From positions 542-10,105 of the forward strand of contig DCVB01000020.1 in assembly GCA_002327965.1 (NCBI GenBank): DNA of 9,564 bases, read 5' to 3'. Within the stretch, counting starts at the first letter, position 1. Every line of letters begins with the position of its first letter. Source of the DNA: Candidatus Aminicenantes bacterium UBA2199. GTDB taxonomy: Bacteria; Acidobacteriota; Aminicenantia; UBA2199. The notes below the pieces were generated by a model. That model was not told the DNA's origin, searched no databases, and was given only the letters and a program-made list of their open reading frames with translations. Shown here piece after piece: positions 1 through 6,288 of this stretch. The position numbers were made by a program, and so were the translations under genes.

Positions 1-1
1 G

Positions 2-796
2 ATCTTCGGCGGCTACGAGCATTACCTGGCCCAGAAACTGGCCCGCTGCGTCGATGCGCCGCCCCTACGCCCCTTGCGGTCGCTCGTGGCCAAGGCCCTG
101 CGCCGCGTCCCCCCCTCGGAATTGAAAAAGGGGCTGGTCAACCGTCTCAAGCGCTTCAGCGAGGGCTTCGCCCATTCCCCGGCCGACCGCCATTTCCGCT
201 GGATGCTGTTTCTCTCCGCCCTGCAGAAGTCCCGCCTCTATTCCCCGGATTTCCTGAAAAAAAGCTTCCTGCTGGACCTGCACGAACGCGAGCCCTTCCA
301 AACGTTCTTCGCGCGCAGCCGGCTTTTCCCCGGCCTCAATCAGGACCTCTACCTCGACCTGAAGACCTACCTGGCCGATGACATCATGGTCAAGGTCGAC
401 CGCATGAGCATGGCCGCTTCGCTGGAGACACGCGCCCCGCTTCTCGACACCCGGGTGGTGGAATTCGCCTTCTCGCTGCCCCCGGCATGGAAAGTCCGCG
501 GCCAAACCGGAAAATGGTTTCTCAAGAAGGCCCTGGACGGGATCCTGGACGACGAGACCATCCACCGGCAGAAAGAGGGATTTTCCATCCCGATCAAGAA
601 CTGGCTTAAAGGCGAATTGAAGGACCTGATGCTGGAGACCCTGTCCGAAAAGAGGATCAACGCCATGGGGTATTTTTCCTACCCGGCCGTCGAACAGATG
701 ATCCGCGAGCACCTGGCCAACCAGGAGAATCATGCCCACCGCCTGTGGGCGCTGATGCAGTTCCATCTCTGGCACGACCAGTTCGCCGGGAACTGA
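2..796 (+). CDS. asnB: Asparagine synthetase (glutamine-hydrolysing), C-terminal synthetase part, 5' truncated
   Basis: The reading frame is open from the window edge, giving the last 264 residues. In class-II asparagine synthetases this C-terminal domain uses ATP to adenylate aspartate and transfers ammonia made by an N-terminal glutaminase domain, which lies outside the window. The visible part opens with IFGGYEHY, the end of the family motif that normally follows the SGDGGDE pyrophosphate loop. Fragment residues 123-153 hold the highly typical block with YLADDIMVKVDRMSMA and LETRAPLLDTRVVEF. KWFLKKAL (171-178) and KEGFSIPIKNW (191-201) match the conserved C-terminal segment. A TTG at 74 is only an internal codon, because homology continues upstream to base 2. 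Many AsnB paralogues act in exopolysaccharide or secondary-metabolite clusters rather than in asparagine supply, and this fragment cannot separate those roles. The stop is 12 bases before the next gene, so the two are probably co-transcribed. Confidence 0.9.
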   Translation: MFGGYEHYLAQKLARCVDAPPLRPLRSLVAKALRRVPPSELKKGLVNRLKRFSEGFAHSPADRHFRWMLFLSALQKSRLYSPDFLKKSFLLDLHEREPFQTFFARSRLFPGLNQDLYLDLKTYLADDIMVKVDRMSMAASLETRAPLLDTRVVEFAFSLPPAWKVRGQTGKWFLKKALDGILDDETIHRQKEGFSIPIKNWLKGELKDLMLETLSEKRINAMGYFSYPAVEQMIREHLANQENHAHRLWALMQFHLWHDQFAGN

Positions 797-808
797 GCCG
801 CCATCCGC

Positions 809-1582
809 ATGGAACTCACCCTGCAGGCCTTCCTGATCGTCCTGCCGGCGGTCTTCCTGGCCGGGCTGGTCGACTCGATCGCCGGCGGCGGCGGCGTCCT
901 TTCCCTCCCCGCCTACATGGCGGCAGGGCTGCCGCCCCACTTCGCCCTGGGCAACAATAAATTCTCCTCCTGTTTCGGCACGCTGTTCGCCACCCTGCGC
1001 TATCAGCGCCACGGCATGATCGACGTCCGCGTGGCCCTGCTCAGCGCGCTGTTCGCCCTGGCCGGGTCCCACCTGGGTACAAGGGCTGTTCTGCTGCTGC
1101 ATCCCGGGTTCCTGCGCTGGCTGCTGGTGGTGATGGTGCCCCTGGTGGCCGTTTTCATCCTGGCCAACCGCGGCCTCGGCCGCGAGAACCATTCGCACCT
1201 GCAGGCGCCGCGGAAAAAATTCACGCTGGCCGCCCTGGCGGCCCTGCTGATCGGATTCTACGACGGTTTCTTCGGGCCCGGGACCGGGACGTTCCTCATC
1301 CTCTTCTATACGCTGGTCCTGAAATATGATTTCGTGACGGCCAACGCCAATACCAAGGTGGTGAACCTGGCCTCCAACATCGCCGCCCTGGTCACCTTCG
1401 TCGCCCACGGCAGGGTCCTGTTCGCCCTGGGCTTCCCGGCCGCCCTCGCCGGCATCGCCGGCAACCTGCTGGGGGCCAAGCTGGTCATCCGCCGCGGCGG
1501 CTCGGTGATCCGCCCCGTCTTTATCTTCACCCTGCTGCTGCTGTTCGGAAAGGTCCTGTACGATCTTCTGGCCGCTTCATAA
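809..1582 (+). CDS. TSUP family (TauE/SafE, DUF81) membrane permease
   Basis: A 257-residue, almost entirely hydrophobic protein of the usual TSUP length, expected to sit in the inner membrane with seven or eight spans. Members move sulfite, sulfonates or other small organic anions, and the substrate cannot be read from the sequence. The N-terminal half has the hallmark DSIAGGGG (residues 22-29) with ALGNNK at 46-51. The second half repeats the pattern with GFYDGFFGPGTGTF (149-162) and ANANTKVVNLASN (178-190). This two-fold pattern is diagnostic for the family. The ATG at 809 places the first membrane span and the AGGGG motif where the family has them. No Shine-Dalgarno sequence precedes it, so translation may depend on the asparagine synthetase stop 12 bases upstream. 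It converges on the MATE-like gene across a 76-base gap in which I see no strong terminator. Family assignment is firm, substrate unknown. Confidence 0.9.
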   Translation: MELTLQAFLIVLPAVFLAGLVDSIAGGGGVLSLPAYMAAGLPPHFALGNNKFSSCFGTLFATLRYQRHGMIDVRVALLSALFALAGSHLGTRAVLLLHPGFLRWLLVVMVPLVAVFILANRGLGRENHSHLQAPRKKFTLAALAALLIGFYDGFFGPGTGTFLILFYTLVLKYDFVTANANTKVVNLASNIAALVTFVAHGRVLFALGFPAALAGIAGNLLGAKLVIRRGGSVIRPVFIFTLLLLFGKVLYDLLAAS

Positions 1583-1658
1583 ACGCCGGGACATTTCAAC
1601 CCATTTCACGCGGAGTGATCGGCTGAAAGCACGGGCGACAACGTCCGGAACCTCCCGA

Positions 1659-2975
1659 TCAGGAAAGCTTCTCTTCCCTGCCGCTTCGGAGCAGGTAGGC
1701 GATGGCGCACAGGCGGCCGCTGACCGCAGCCAGCGCCGCGGCGGTCACGCCGACCAGGTCGGTCTTGGCCACGGCCAACAGGAGAAATCCCGCGATCACC
1801 GCCACTTCGATGGCCGTGGCCACGGTGATAGGGCGCGTTTTTCCCTTTTTGACCAAATGGGAGCGCTGGAATGACAGCAAAACCGTCAGGGCGGGCATGA
1901 CGGCAAGGATGCGAATGGGGAGGATCGCCAGTTCGGCCAGTTCCATGGACAATCCGGAAACGCCGTGGAACCACCCGATGGCGGCCGGAGAGAATGCGAC
2001 CAGCAGGAGGATGCCGGATGCGGCGAAAGCCAGCAGCCAGGCGAACTGAGCGATTTGGCGATCGTTCTGTCTGCCGTGCCCCAACAGGGCGATGGCCGCT
2101 TCCTGGAAAGACAGGCCGGCGCTGCGGAAAATGAAAACCAGGGCATTGACCACCGGCAGCACGGCCAGCGACTCAATGGGCAGGCGGCTCTTGCCAAGGA
2201 AGAACGACATCAGGGGATGGACGGCCAGGGCCAGCACCGATGTCATGGCCAGGGGAAAGTAAAAGAATGCCAATTGCCGGTAGCGCAGGAAATCTCCCGG
2301 CTCGCTCGCCGGGATTTGCGAACCCAGAATGCGTCGCAGAAGCGGCCCGGCCATGAGCCGGCTGGCCAATGCCTCCATGATCACGCCCACAGACAGGGCG
2401 GCCGTTCCCACGCAGGCTCCGGGCAGGGACGAAAAAAGATAGAGCAGCAGGGCCGTCGCCGCCATGGAGGCCAGGCGCACCACCGTGCCGGAAGCGACCC
2501 GCCGCGGCATGCCGTTGCCGATGAGAATGCCCTGATAGAAGCGGCGGAAACCGATGGCCGCCGGCCAGGGCAGGAGGATGAAGGTGGCCTGGTGGGTGAG
2601 CCGGGCCACTTCCGGCGGCAAGCCGATCAGGCTCCGGGTCAGCCAGAAAAAAAAAGGCGGGAGCAGGACGATGAGCATCGCCAGGGTGATGGCCATGTTC
2701 AGGGCGACGTTGAACCGGCGCAGCTTGAGGTAGGTCCGGCGGTCCCGCACCAGGGCGTTGGCCGCGCTGAGCATCATGATGATCGGCGACTCGAAGAGCA
2801 TGCCCAGCGAGAAAGCCACGCCATAGGCCGCCAGGTTGAACTTGGCTTCGGCGACCCGGGCGATGATCGCGGCGATGAACGGGCCTTCCAGCCCCATCAT
2901 CAGCCAGCTGGCGAAAAGCGGCAGCCAGAACAGGACGATCTTCCTGCGGGTCAATTCGGGGGGTTGGGGATTCAA
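1659..2975 (-). CDS. MATE-like (MOP superfamily, possibly ANKH-like) multi-span membrane protein
   Basis: A polytopic membrane protein of about 438 residues with some 11-12 hydrophobic segments and short basic loops. Characteristic stretches are FWLPLFASWLMMGLEGP near the N-terminus, AYGVAFSLGMLFESPIIMM and ALVRDRRTYLKLRRF soon after, and LPWPAAIGFRRFYQGILI before mid-protein. I associate this pattern with bacterial relatives of the MATE/progressive-ankylosis (ANKH) branch of the MOP flippase superfamily, from memory and without a search; no substrate is implied. Start: I favour TTG at 2975, giving MNPQPPELTRRK. It leaves the usual short tail before the first span, the 18 codons upstream have clearly lower third-position GC, and a promoter (TTGCCG, 17 bp, TATCCT) sits just before it. 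The alternative is ATG at 3029 with GGGAG five bases ahead, adding 18 residues. It is divergent from psd, whose promoter it adjoins. Real gene: sure. Start and subfamily: less sure. Confidence 0.82.
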   Translation of the reverse strand: MNPQPPELTRRKIVLFWLPLFASWLMMGLEGPFIAAIIARVAEAKFNLAAYGVAFSLGMLFESPIIMMLSAANALVRDRRTYLKLRRFNVALNMAITLAMLIVLLPPFFFWLTRSLIGLPPEVARLTHQATFILLPWPAAIGFRRFYQGILIGNGMPRRVASGTVVRLASMAATALLLYLFSSLPGACVGTAALSVGVIMEALASRLMAGPLLRRILGSQIPASEPGDFLRYRQLAFFYFPLAMTSVLALAVHPLMSFFLGKSRLPIESLAVLPVVNALVFIFRSAGLSFQEAAIALLGHGRQNDRQIAQFAWLLAFAASGILLLVAFSPAAIGWFHGVSGLSMELAELAILPIRILAVMPALTVLLSFQRSHLVKKGKTRPITVATAIEVAVIAGFLLLAVAKTDLVGVTAAALAAVSGRLCAIAYLLRSGREEKLS

Positions 2976-2980
2976 GATAA

Positions 2981-3009
2981 AGGATACCACGATCCAGCCT
3001 GCCCGGCAA
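2981..3009 (-). promoter_or_regulatory. Putative sigma-70 promoter of the MATE-like gene
   Basis: On the minus strand, -35 TTGCCG (3009-3004), a 17-bp spacer and -10 TATCCT (2986-2981). A TGG just before the -10 gives an extended -10 match. Initiation about six bases later would fall on the TTG at 2975, so the message would be leaderless. If the ATG at 3029 is the real start, this match is fortuitous. Confidence 0.4.
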
Positions 3010-3029
3010 GGGAGCGTTCCATCTGACAT

Positions 3030-3058
3030 TTGACTCCCACAGATGCTGGTTGTACAAT
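3030..3058 (+). promoter_or_regulatory. Sigma-70 promoter of psd
   Basis: -35 TTGACT (3030-3035), a 17-bp spacer and -10 TACAAT (3053-3058), each one base from consensus. The expected transcript start near 3065 gives a leader of about 14 bases before the ATG at 3079. It also rules out the in-frame ATG at 3043, which would not be transcribed. Confidence 0.72.
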
Positions 3059-3078
3059 CATTCCCAGGCAAGAACCCC

Positions 3079-3927
3079 ATGAACAACATCTCCAGACTCG
3101 TCGGCCGCGCGCTGCTGATCCCCATATCGTGGATCCCGGTCAGCCGTCTCTACGGCCGAATCATGCGCCTGCAGCGGCCGCGCTGGCTGGCCGGATGGAT
3201 GATCCGCCGATTCCAGGCGCATTACCGGGTCGCCATGGATGAATTCCTGGGGACAGCCGACGATTATCGTTCACTGGCCGATTTTTTTCTCCGGCCATTC
3301 GACCTGCAAAAGCGACCGCTGAGCAGCGATCCCAGTTGCCTGCTCTCGCCCGCCGACGGCCGTTTGAGCGAGCTGGAGGTCGTGGACAGGGACCAGGCCA
3401 CCCAGGTCAAGGGCTGGACCTATCCGCTCAGCCTGCTGCTGGCCGAGCGCATCGATCTCTCGCAAAAATGGCACGTGGCGACGATCTACCTGTCGCCCGG
3501 CGACTATCACCGTTTTCACTTTCCCCTGTCGGGACGGATCAGCGGCTGCTTCCACGGCGGCACGCGCCTCTTCCCGGTCAACGATTTCTCGGTGAACCGC
3601 GTCCGGAGCCTCTATCTCCGCAACGAAAGGGTGGTGACCCGCTTCTCCCTGCAGGGGGCAACGGTTTACATGGTCGCCGTCGGCGCCACCTTCGTCGGCA
3701 ACATCGGCATGAACTATCTACCCCACGGCCTGACCCCTGCCGGCCGCTGGCATGAACTCGATATCCCGGCCGAGCAGAATGGCGAAATGGGCCATTTCGC
3801 CATGGGCTCGACGATCGTCCTGCTCGTTCCCGCCTCCTGCGTGGAAGCCGTACTGGCGAAAAAGGGAAGATCGGTTCGTGTCGGCCAGCCCCTCTTCAAG
3901 ATACGCAATGGAAACCCTTCCTGTTGA
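3079..3927 (+). CDS. psd: Phosphatidylserine decarboxylase proenzyme
   Basis: A 282-residue membrane-associated proenzyme that converts phosphatidylserine to phosphatidylethanolamine, close in length to the E. coli-type enzyme. It is made as one chain that cleaves itself and forms a pyruvoyl group from the new N-terminal serine of the small subunit. Seen here: SPADGRLSE with the catalytic Asp at residue 93; GDYHRFHFPLSG with His144 and His147; FVGNIGMNY (205-213); and FAMGST, where cleavage is expected between Gly243 and Ser244 (MGST in place of the more common LGST). The N-terminal hydrophobic segment is typical of the long form. The start is ATG 3079 rather than 3043, because the promoter predicts transcription from about 3065. 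Only an AGG at 3066-3068 resembles a Shine-Dalgarno site. The gene ends in a double stop, TGATGA, abutting an inverted repeat array. No phosphatidylserine synthase gene is in view. Confidence 0.95.
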   Translation: MNNISRLVGRALLIPISWIPVSRLYGRIMRLQRPRWLAGWMIRRFQAHYRVAMDEFLGTADDYRSLADFFLRPFDLQKRPLSSDPSCLLSPADGRLSELEVVDRDQATQVKGWTYPLSLLLAERIDLSQKWHVATIYLSPGDYHRFHFPLSGRISGCFHGGTRLFPVNDFSVNRVRSLYLRNERVVTRFSLQGATVYMVAVGATFVGNIGMNYLPHGLTPAGRWHELDIPAEQNGEMGHFAMGSTIVLLVPASCVEAVLAKKGRSVRVGQPLFKIRNGNPSC

Positions 3928-3930
3928 TGA

Positions 3931-4024
3931 GTAGAAGAGTTGAAGGGTAGAAGGGTTGAAGAGGAAGAACCCTGACAGCGATCCTTTTTTTCCTTTTGAC
4001 CCTTTAACTCTTCAACCCTTCAAC
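3931..4024. repeat. Inverted pair of 8-bp tandem repeat arrays
   Basis: Four consecutive 8-mers of form GTWGAAGR run from 3931 to 3962: GTAGAAGA, GTTGAAGG, GTAGAAGG, GTTGAAGA. On the other strand, reading back from 4024 to 3993, are GTTGAAGG, GTTGAAGA, GTTAAAGG and the degenerate GTCAAAAG. The arrays are separated by 30 bases containing a run of seven T. They fill the space between the psd stop and the cupin stop almost exactly. Confidence 0.8.
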
Positions 4025-4025
4025 T
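3938..4025. terminator. Possible bidirectional terminator for psd and the cupin operon
   Basis: Bases 3938-3961 can pair with 4002-4025 as a 24-bp stem with one mismatch and two G-U pairs (read from the plus strand) around a 40-base loop. The site lies between convergent genes, and the plus strand has a T-run (3984-3990), but inside the loop rather than after the stem. It is therefore not a canonical intrinsic terminator; position is the main support. Confidence 0.4.
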
Positions 4026-4342
4026 TATTCCAACTCTATCTTGTCGTTCTCGACTGGCGGCGGCATCAGCAGCAGGAGCAGCGAGTCGCGTGAGGCATGG
4101 ATCACGGCATGCGCTTCGCCGGGTTCGACGACGACCAGGTCCCCCTGTTTCATCGCGAGTTCCCGGTCCGCCACGCGAAGCTGCAGCTCCCCCCGCAGCA
4201 AGAGGAAGTACTCGGCCATGGTCCGGTGCAAATGCCCGCGACCGAACGGAGTGGCACCCGATTTCACGCCCAGCTGGATCGGCAAGCCGGTTTCCGCCAG
4301 ATGCCAACCCTCATTCTGCAGCAGGCCCGGAATGATCTTCAT
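4025..4342 (-). CDS. Small single-domain cupin protein
   Basis: A 105-residue soluble protein consisting of one cupin beta-barrel. Motif 1 is visible as GHLHRTMAEYFLLLRG (residues 36-51), with likely metal ligands His37, His39 and Glu44. Motif 2 is GDLVVVEPGEAHAV (67-80), with His78 as the fourth ligand. With all four ligands kept, it probably binds a divalent metal. Cupins of this size include isomerases, dioxygenases and sugar- or ligand-sensing proteins, and nothing here chooses among them. The ATG at 4342 has GGAAGGAG (minus strand, 4359-4352) nine bases upstream, inside the last codons of the EamA gene. Only one base separates that gene's TGA from this ATG, so the two are almost certainly translationally coupled. 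It is the last gene of the operon, and its stop touches the inverted repeat. Confidence 0.88.
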   Translation of the reverse strand: MKIIPGLLQNEGWHLAETGLPIQLGVKSGATPFGRGHLHRTMAEYFLLLRGELQLRVADRELAMKQGDLVVVEPGEAHAVIHASRDSLLLLLMPPPVENDKIELE

Positions 4343-4343
4343 C

Positions 4344-5300
4344 TCACGCGGCTCCTTCCGTCGGTGCTTGGGACTTTTTCAACGGCCGGGCCAGGGCCAG
4401 CGCCGCGATGCCGGCGATCGCCGTCATCATGCCGGCCATTTTCATGGGCGGGAGCCAATGGCCGAGAATACCGAGGTCGAGAAGGCTGACCAGGATGGCG
4501 TTCGATCCGGAAACGGCCGCGGCCGGTCCGGCCGGTCCCAGGGTAACCCCTCTTTTGATGGCCAGCATGCCCAGGGCCAGGAAAATCCCGGCCAGCAGCG
4601 CCAGCCATGTGAGCGCCGGGCTGCCTAAAGCCGGGAACCCCGCTCCGAACGATCCATGCCAGGCAACGGCCAGCAAGCCGCAAGCGCCAACGGCCAGCCA
4701 CAGGACCACGGCGACCGTCAGCGAGTCACCGCCCCGCACTCCGGCCAGTTTCAGCAGGAAATTGGTGATCCCGAACAGGAGCATGGCCGCGATCGCCAGT
4801 CCCAAAGCACCGAAACGGGCGCGACCGCCGCCGTCCAGGCTGATCAGCACGATGCCGGCGACAACGGTCAGGATCCCCGCCCATTGCCAGGACACCAGCT
4901 TTTCGCGGATGAATGCCCATGCCAGCAGGGCGACAACCAGGGAGTTGGCCGAGGCAACGGCTACGATCGGTCCCTTGGCCAGGGGATCGGCCGCCAGGCT
5001 GGCTTTGAGCATCAGCATGGCCAACGCCAGGAAAACCCCGGCGGCAACGGGGAAGAGGAGAAACCGCGGCCGGGGCAGACCGGAAAAGCCGCGGCCGCTG
5101 CAAATGAAATGCGCCGCGCCGGCGATGCCGAGCAGGCCGCAGCCCAGCCACAGGACCATGGCCGCCTTGACGCTGGCAGCGGGATCACCGGCGCTTTTTT
5201 CCGCGATGTAGCCGAGGAGAAAATTGGTCGCGCCGAAGCAGGTCATCGCGGCCAGCGACCAGGCCAGCCAGGAGTACTTCGGCGGGGCGCCGGGGATCAT
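4344..5300 (-). CDS. EamA/DMT superfamily transporter
   Basis: A 318-residue inner-membrane protein with about ten spans, built from two copies of the EamA five-helix unit. The duplication is visible: AAMTCFGATNFLLG (17-30) against AAMLLFGITNFLLK (171-184), GVFLALAMLMLK (88-99) against GIFLALGMLAIK (238-249), and GPIVAVASANSLVVALLAW (110-128) against PAAAVSGSNAILVSLLDL (259-276). The first half ends with the usual AWAFIREKL. At the matching place the second half has GILGHWLPP, lacking the usual acidic residue. The family exports amino acids, sugars, drugs or nucleotide precursors, and no substrate can be assigned. The ATG at 5300 has CGGAG close upstream and lies 16 bases after the stop of the small hydrophobic protein gene. 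The downstream cupin starts one base after this stop. The grouping suggests a transporter with a small membrane partner and a cupin enzyme or sensor. Confidence 0.9.
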   Translation of the reverse strand: MIPGAPPKYSWLAWSLAAMTCFGATNFLLGYIAEKSAGDPAASVKAAMVLWLGCGLLGIAGAAHFICSGRGFSGLPRPRFLLFPVAAGVFLALAMLMLKASLAADPLAKGPIVAVASANSLVVALLAWAFIREKLVSWQWAGILTVVAGIVLISLDGGGRARFGALGLAIAAMLLFGITNFLLKLAGVRGGDSLTVAVVLWLAVGACGLLAVAWHGSFGAGFPALGSPALTWLALLAGIFLALGMLAIKRGVTLGPAGPAAAVSGSNAILVSLLDLGILGHWLPPMKMAGMMTAIAGIAALALARPLKKSQAPTEGAA

Positions 5301-5316
5301 GGCTCCGGGACGCGGT

Positions 5317-5514
5317 TCAGCGGCCGGGGCCGCGCAAGACCCTGGCCGGCAGGCGGATCAGGGCCCCCAGCAACTCAAAGACCGCGCTGACGGTCATGCC
5401 CAAGAGGCGAAACGGCAGGAGCAGCAGCCAGGCCAGGGGGTAGAGCAGCAGGGCCAGGATGGCCAGCGGCCAACTGATGACCAGCAGGATCAGCCATAGC
5501 AGGAATTTCGTCAT
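5317..5514 (-). CDS. Small hydrophobic membrane protein, unknown function
   Basis: Not recognised as a named family. The 65-residue product is dominated by one long hydrophobic stretch (about residues 4-37), which could form a helical hairpin because PLAWLLLLPF interrupts it with prolines. A second hydrophobic segment (38-54) and a basic end (RLPARVLRGPGR) follow. The basic C-terminus suggests that end stays in the cytoplasm. Evidence that it is real: ATG 5514 is preceded at six bases by GAGGAG (5526-5521, minus strand), the best Shine-Dalgarno site in the window; a plausible promoter lies upstream; and the next gene follows after 16 bases. It is the first gene of an operon with the EamA transporter and the cupin. 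It could be a transporter accessory subunit, but there is no direct evidence. A purely compositional hydrophobic ORF is the alternative, made less likely by the strong ribosome site. Confidence 0.7.
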   Translation of the reverse strand: MTKFLLWLILLVISWPLAILALLLYPLAWLLLLPFRLLGMTVSAVFELLGALIRLPARVLRGPGR

Positions 5515-5565
5515 GGGCGACTCCTCGGCACCGGGCGTTTTTATCCCCCAGCCGTTGCCGAGATT

Positions 5566-5594
5566 TTTTTACCACACTGTGCTAGAATTTACAA
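5566..5594 (-). promoter_or_regulatory. Putative promoter of the small protein-EamA-cupin operon
   Basis: On the minus strand, -35 TTGTAA (5594-5589), a 17-bp spacer and -10 TAAAAA (5571-5566), with TGG directly before the -10 as an extended element. Initiation near 5559 gives a leader of about 45 bases that includes GAGGAG. It overlaps the divergent promoter of the B3/B4 gene. Confidence 0.5.
5580..5588 (+). promoter_or_regulatory. Putative extended -10 promoter of the B3/B4 gene
   Basis: TGC followed by TAGAAT (5583-5588) matches an extended -10. No good -35 is present at 16-18 bp. Initiation near 5595 would leave about six bases before the ATG at 5601, fitting the lack of a Shine-Dalgarno site there. 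Confidence 0.45.
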
Positions 5595-5600
5595 ACCGCC

Positions 5601-6245
5601 ATGGCAGAACTTTCAGCGATCCAGAACCGGTTGCCCGGCCGGCTCAGCGCCGGCATCATCGTCTATCGCGGCCTCTCTCCGCGGCCGGCTCCGTCCCTGC
5701 CTGCATACATCTCCAGCCAGCTGGAACTTGCCCGCCGTTCTCACGCCGCGACGCCGCCTCCTGGTTTCGATTTATCCCGCCGCCTGTACAGGACATTCGG
5801 CATCGATCCGACCAAGCACCGCCCGTCAGCGGAGGCTCTTTGGCGAAGACTGCGTGATCGCGGCGACTTTCCCGCCGTCCTCCCGCTCGTCGACCTGACC
5901 AACCTGCTTTCGCTCACCCACCAGGTCTGCTACGGCCTTTACGACCTGGAGCGCATTTACGGCCCGGTGACCGCCACCCTGGGCGAAGCCGGCGACCGCT
6001 ACCCGGGGATCCGCAAGAATATCCTGGATCTGTGCGGCAGGATCGTGCTGCGCGATGACCGGGGCGCCTTCGGCAACCCCTCCGCCGATTCGCTGCGCGC
6101 CTGCGTGGACGAAGCGAGCCGGGACATCCTGCATGTCCTGTTCTTTCATCCGGAAGACCCGCGGCAGCAAGCGATCCTGGCCTTGACCCTCACCGCCTTC
6201 AATGAATTCTTCTCAATGACCGAAAACCGGTCATTCATCATCTAA
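5601..6245 (+). CDS. Stand-alone B3/B4 domain protein (PheRS beta-like tRNA-editing domain)
   Basis: A 214-residue soluble protein of the COG3382 type, the B3/B4 domain that in phenylalanyl-tRNA synthetase beta chain clears misacylated tRNA. Matching blocks are YRTFGIDPTKHRPSAEALWRR (residues 63-83, with the family's FGIDPTKxRPS), PLVDLTNLLSLTHQ (95-108), YGLYDLERI (111-119) and GAFGNPSADS (155-164). Length and motif order agree with complete family members, so nothing seems missing. By analogy it could hydrolyse wrongly charged tRNA in trans or bind another aminoacyl compound; this is inference, as the solo family is poorly characterised. ATG 5601 is preceded by no Shine-Dalgarno sequence but by an extended -10 whose transcript would start about six bases upstream. 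The TAA is one base from an ATG in the bactofilin frame (6247), though a better bactofilin start lies at 6289. The two are probably co-transcribed. Confidence 0.85.
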   Translation: MAELSAIQNRLPGRLSAGIIVYRGLSPRPAPSLPAYISSQLELARRSHAATPPPGFDLSRRLYRTFGIDPTKHRPSAEALWRRLRDRGDFPAVLPLVDLTNLLSLTHQVCYGLYDLERIYGPVTATLGEAGDRYPGIRKNILDLCGRIVLRDDRGAFGNPSADSLRACVDEASRDILHVLFFHPEDPRQQAILALTLTAFNEFFSMTENRSFII

Positions 6246-6275
6246 AATGTCAATTATCAAAGAAACAATGCCCAC

Positions 6276-6280
6276 AGGAG
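6276..6280 (+). promoter_or_regulatory. Shine-Dalgarno site deciding the bactofilin start
   Basis: AGGAG lies eight bases before the ATG at 6289. The in-frame ATGs at 6247 and 6268 have no comparable site, so 6289 is preferred. 6247 is one base after the upstream stop and could still be reached by coupling. Confidence 0.6.
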
Positions 6281-6288
6281 CCAGCAAC

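Noticed and set aside
65..1408. Long minus-strand open frame (447 codons) over the asparagine synthetase and TSUP genes
   Set aside because: Low-complexity product rich in Gly, Gln, Glu and His, antisense to two well-recognised genes; a GC-rich shadow frame.
1583..1658. Terminator between the TSUP and MATE-like genes
   Set aside because: I could not find a stable stem followed by a T-run in this 76-base convergent gap.
1965..3026. Plus-strand open frame of 353 codons
   Set aside because: Antisense to the MATE-like gene, with a Gln/Arg/Gly-rich product lacking any domain pattern.
3050..3057. Palindrome TTGTACAA as an operator
   Set aside because: Eight bases only, overlapping the psd -10 box, with no second copy nearby; chance is sufficient.
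3043..3078. Upstream ATG at 3043 as the psd start
   Set aside because: It lies inside the promoter, between the -35 and -10 boxes, and has no ribosome site.
4656..5390. Plus-strand open frame of 244 codons
   Set aside because: Antisense to the EamA transporter and the small hydrophobic protein gene; compositionally biased product.
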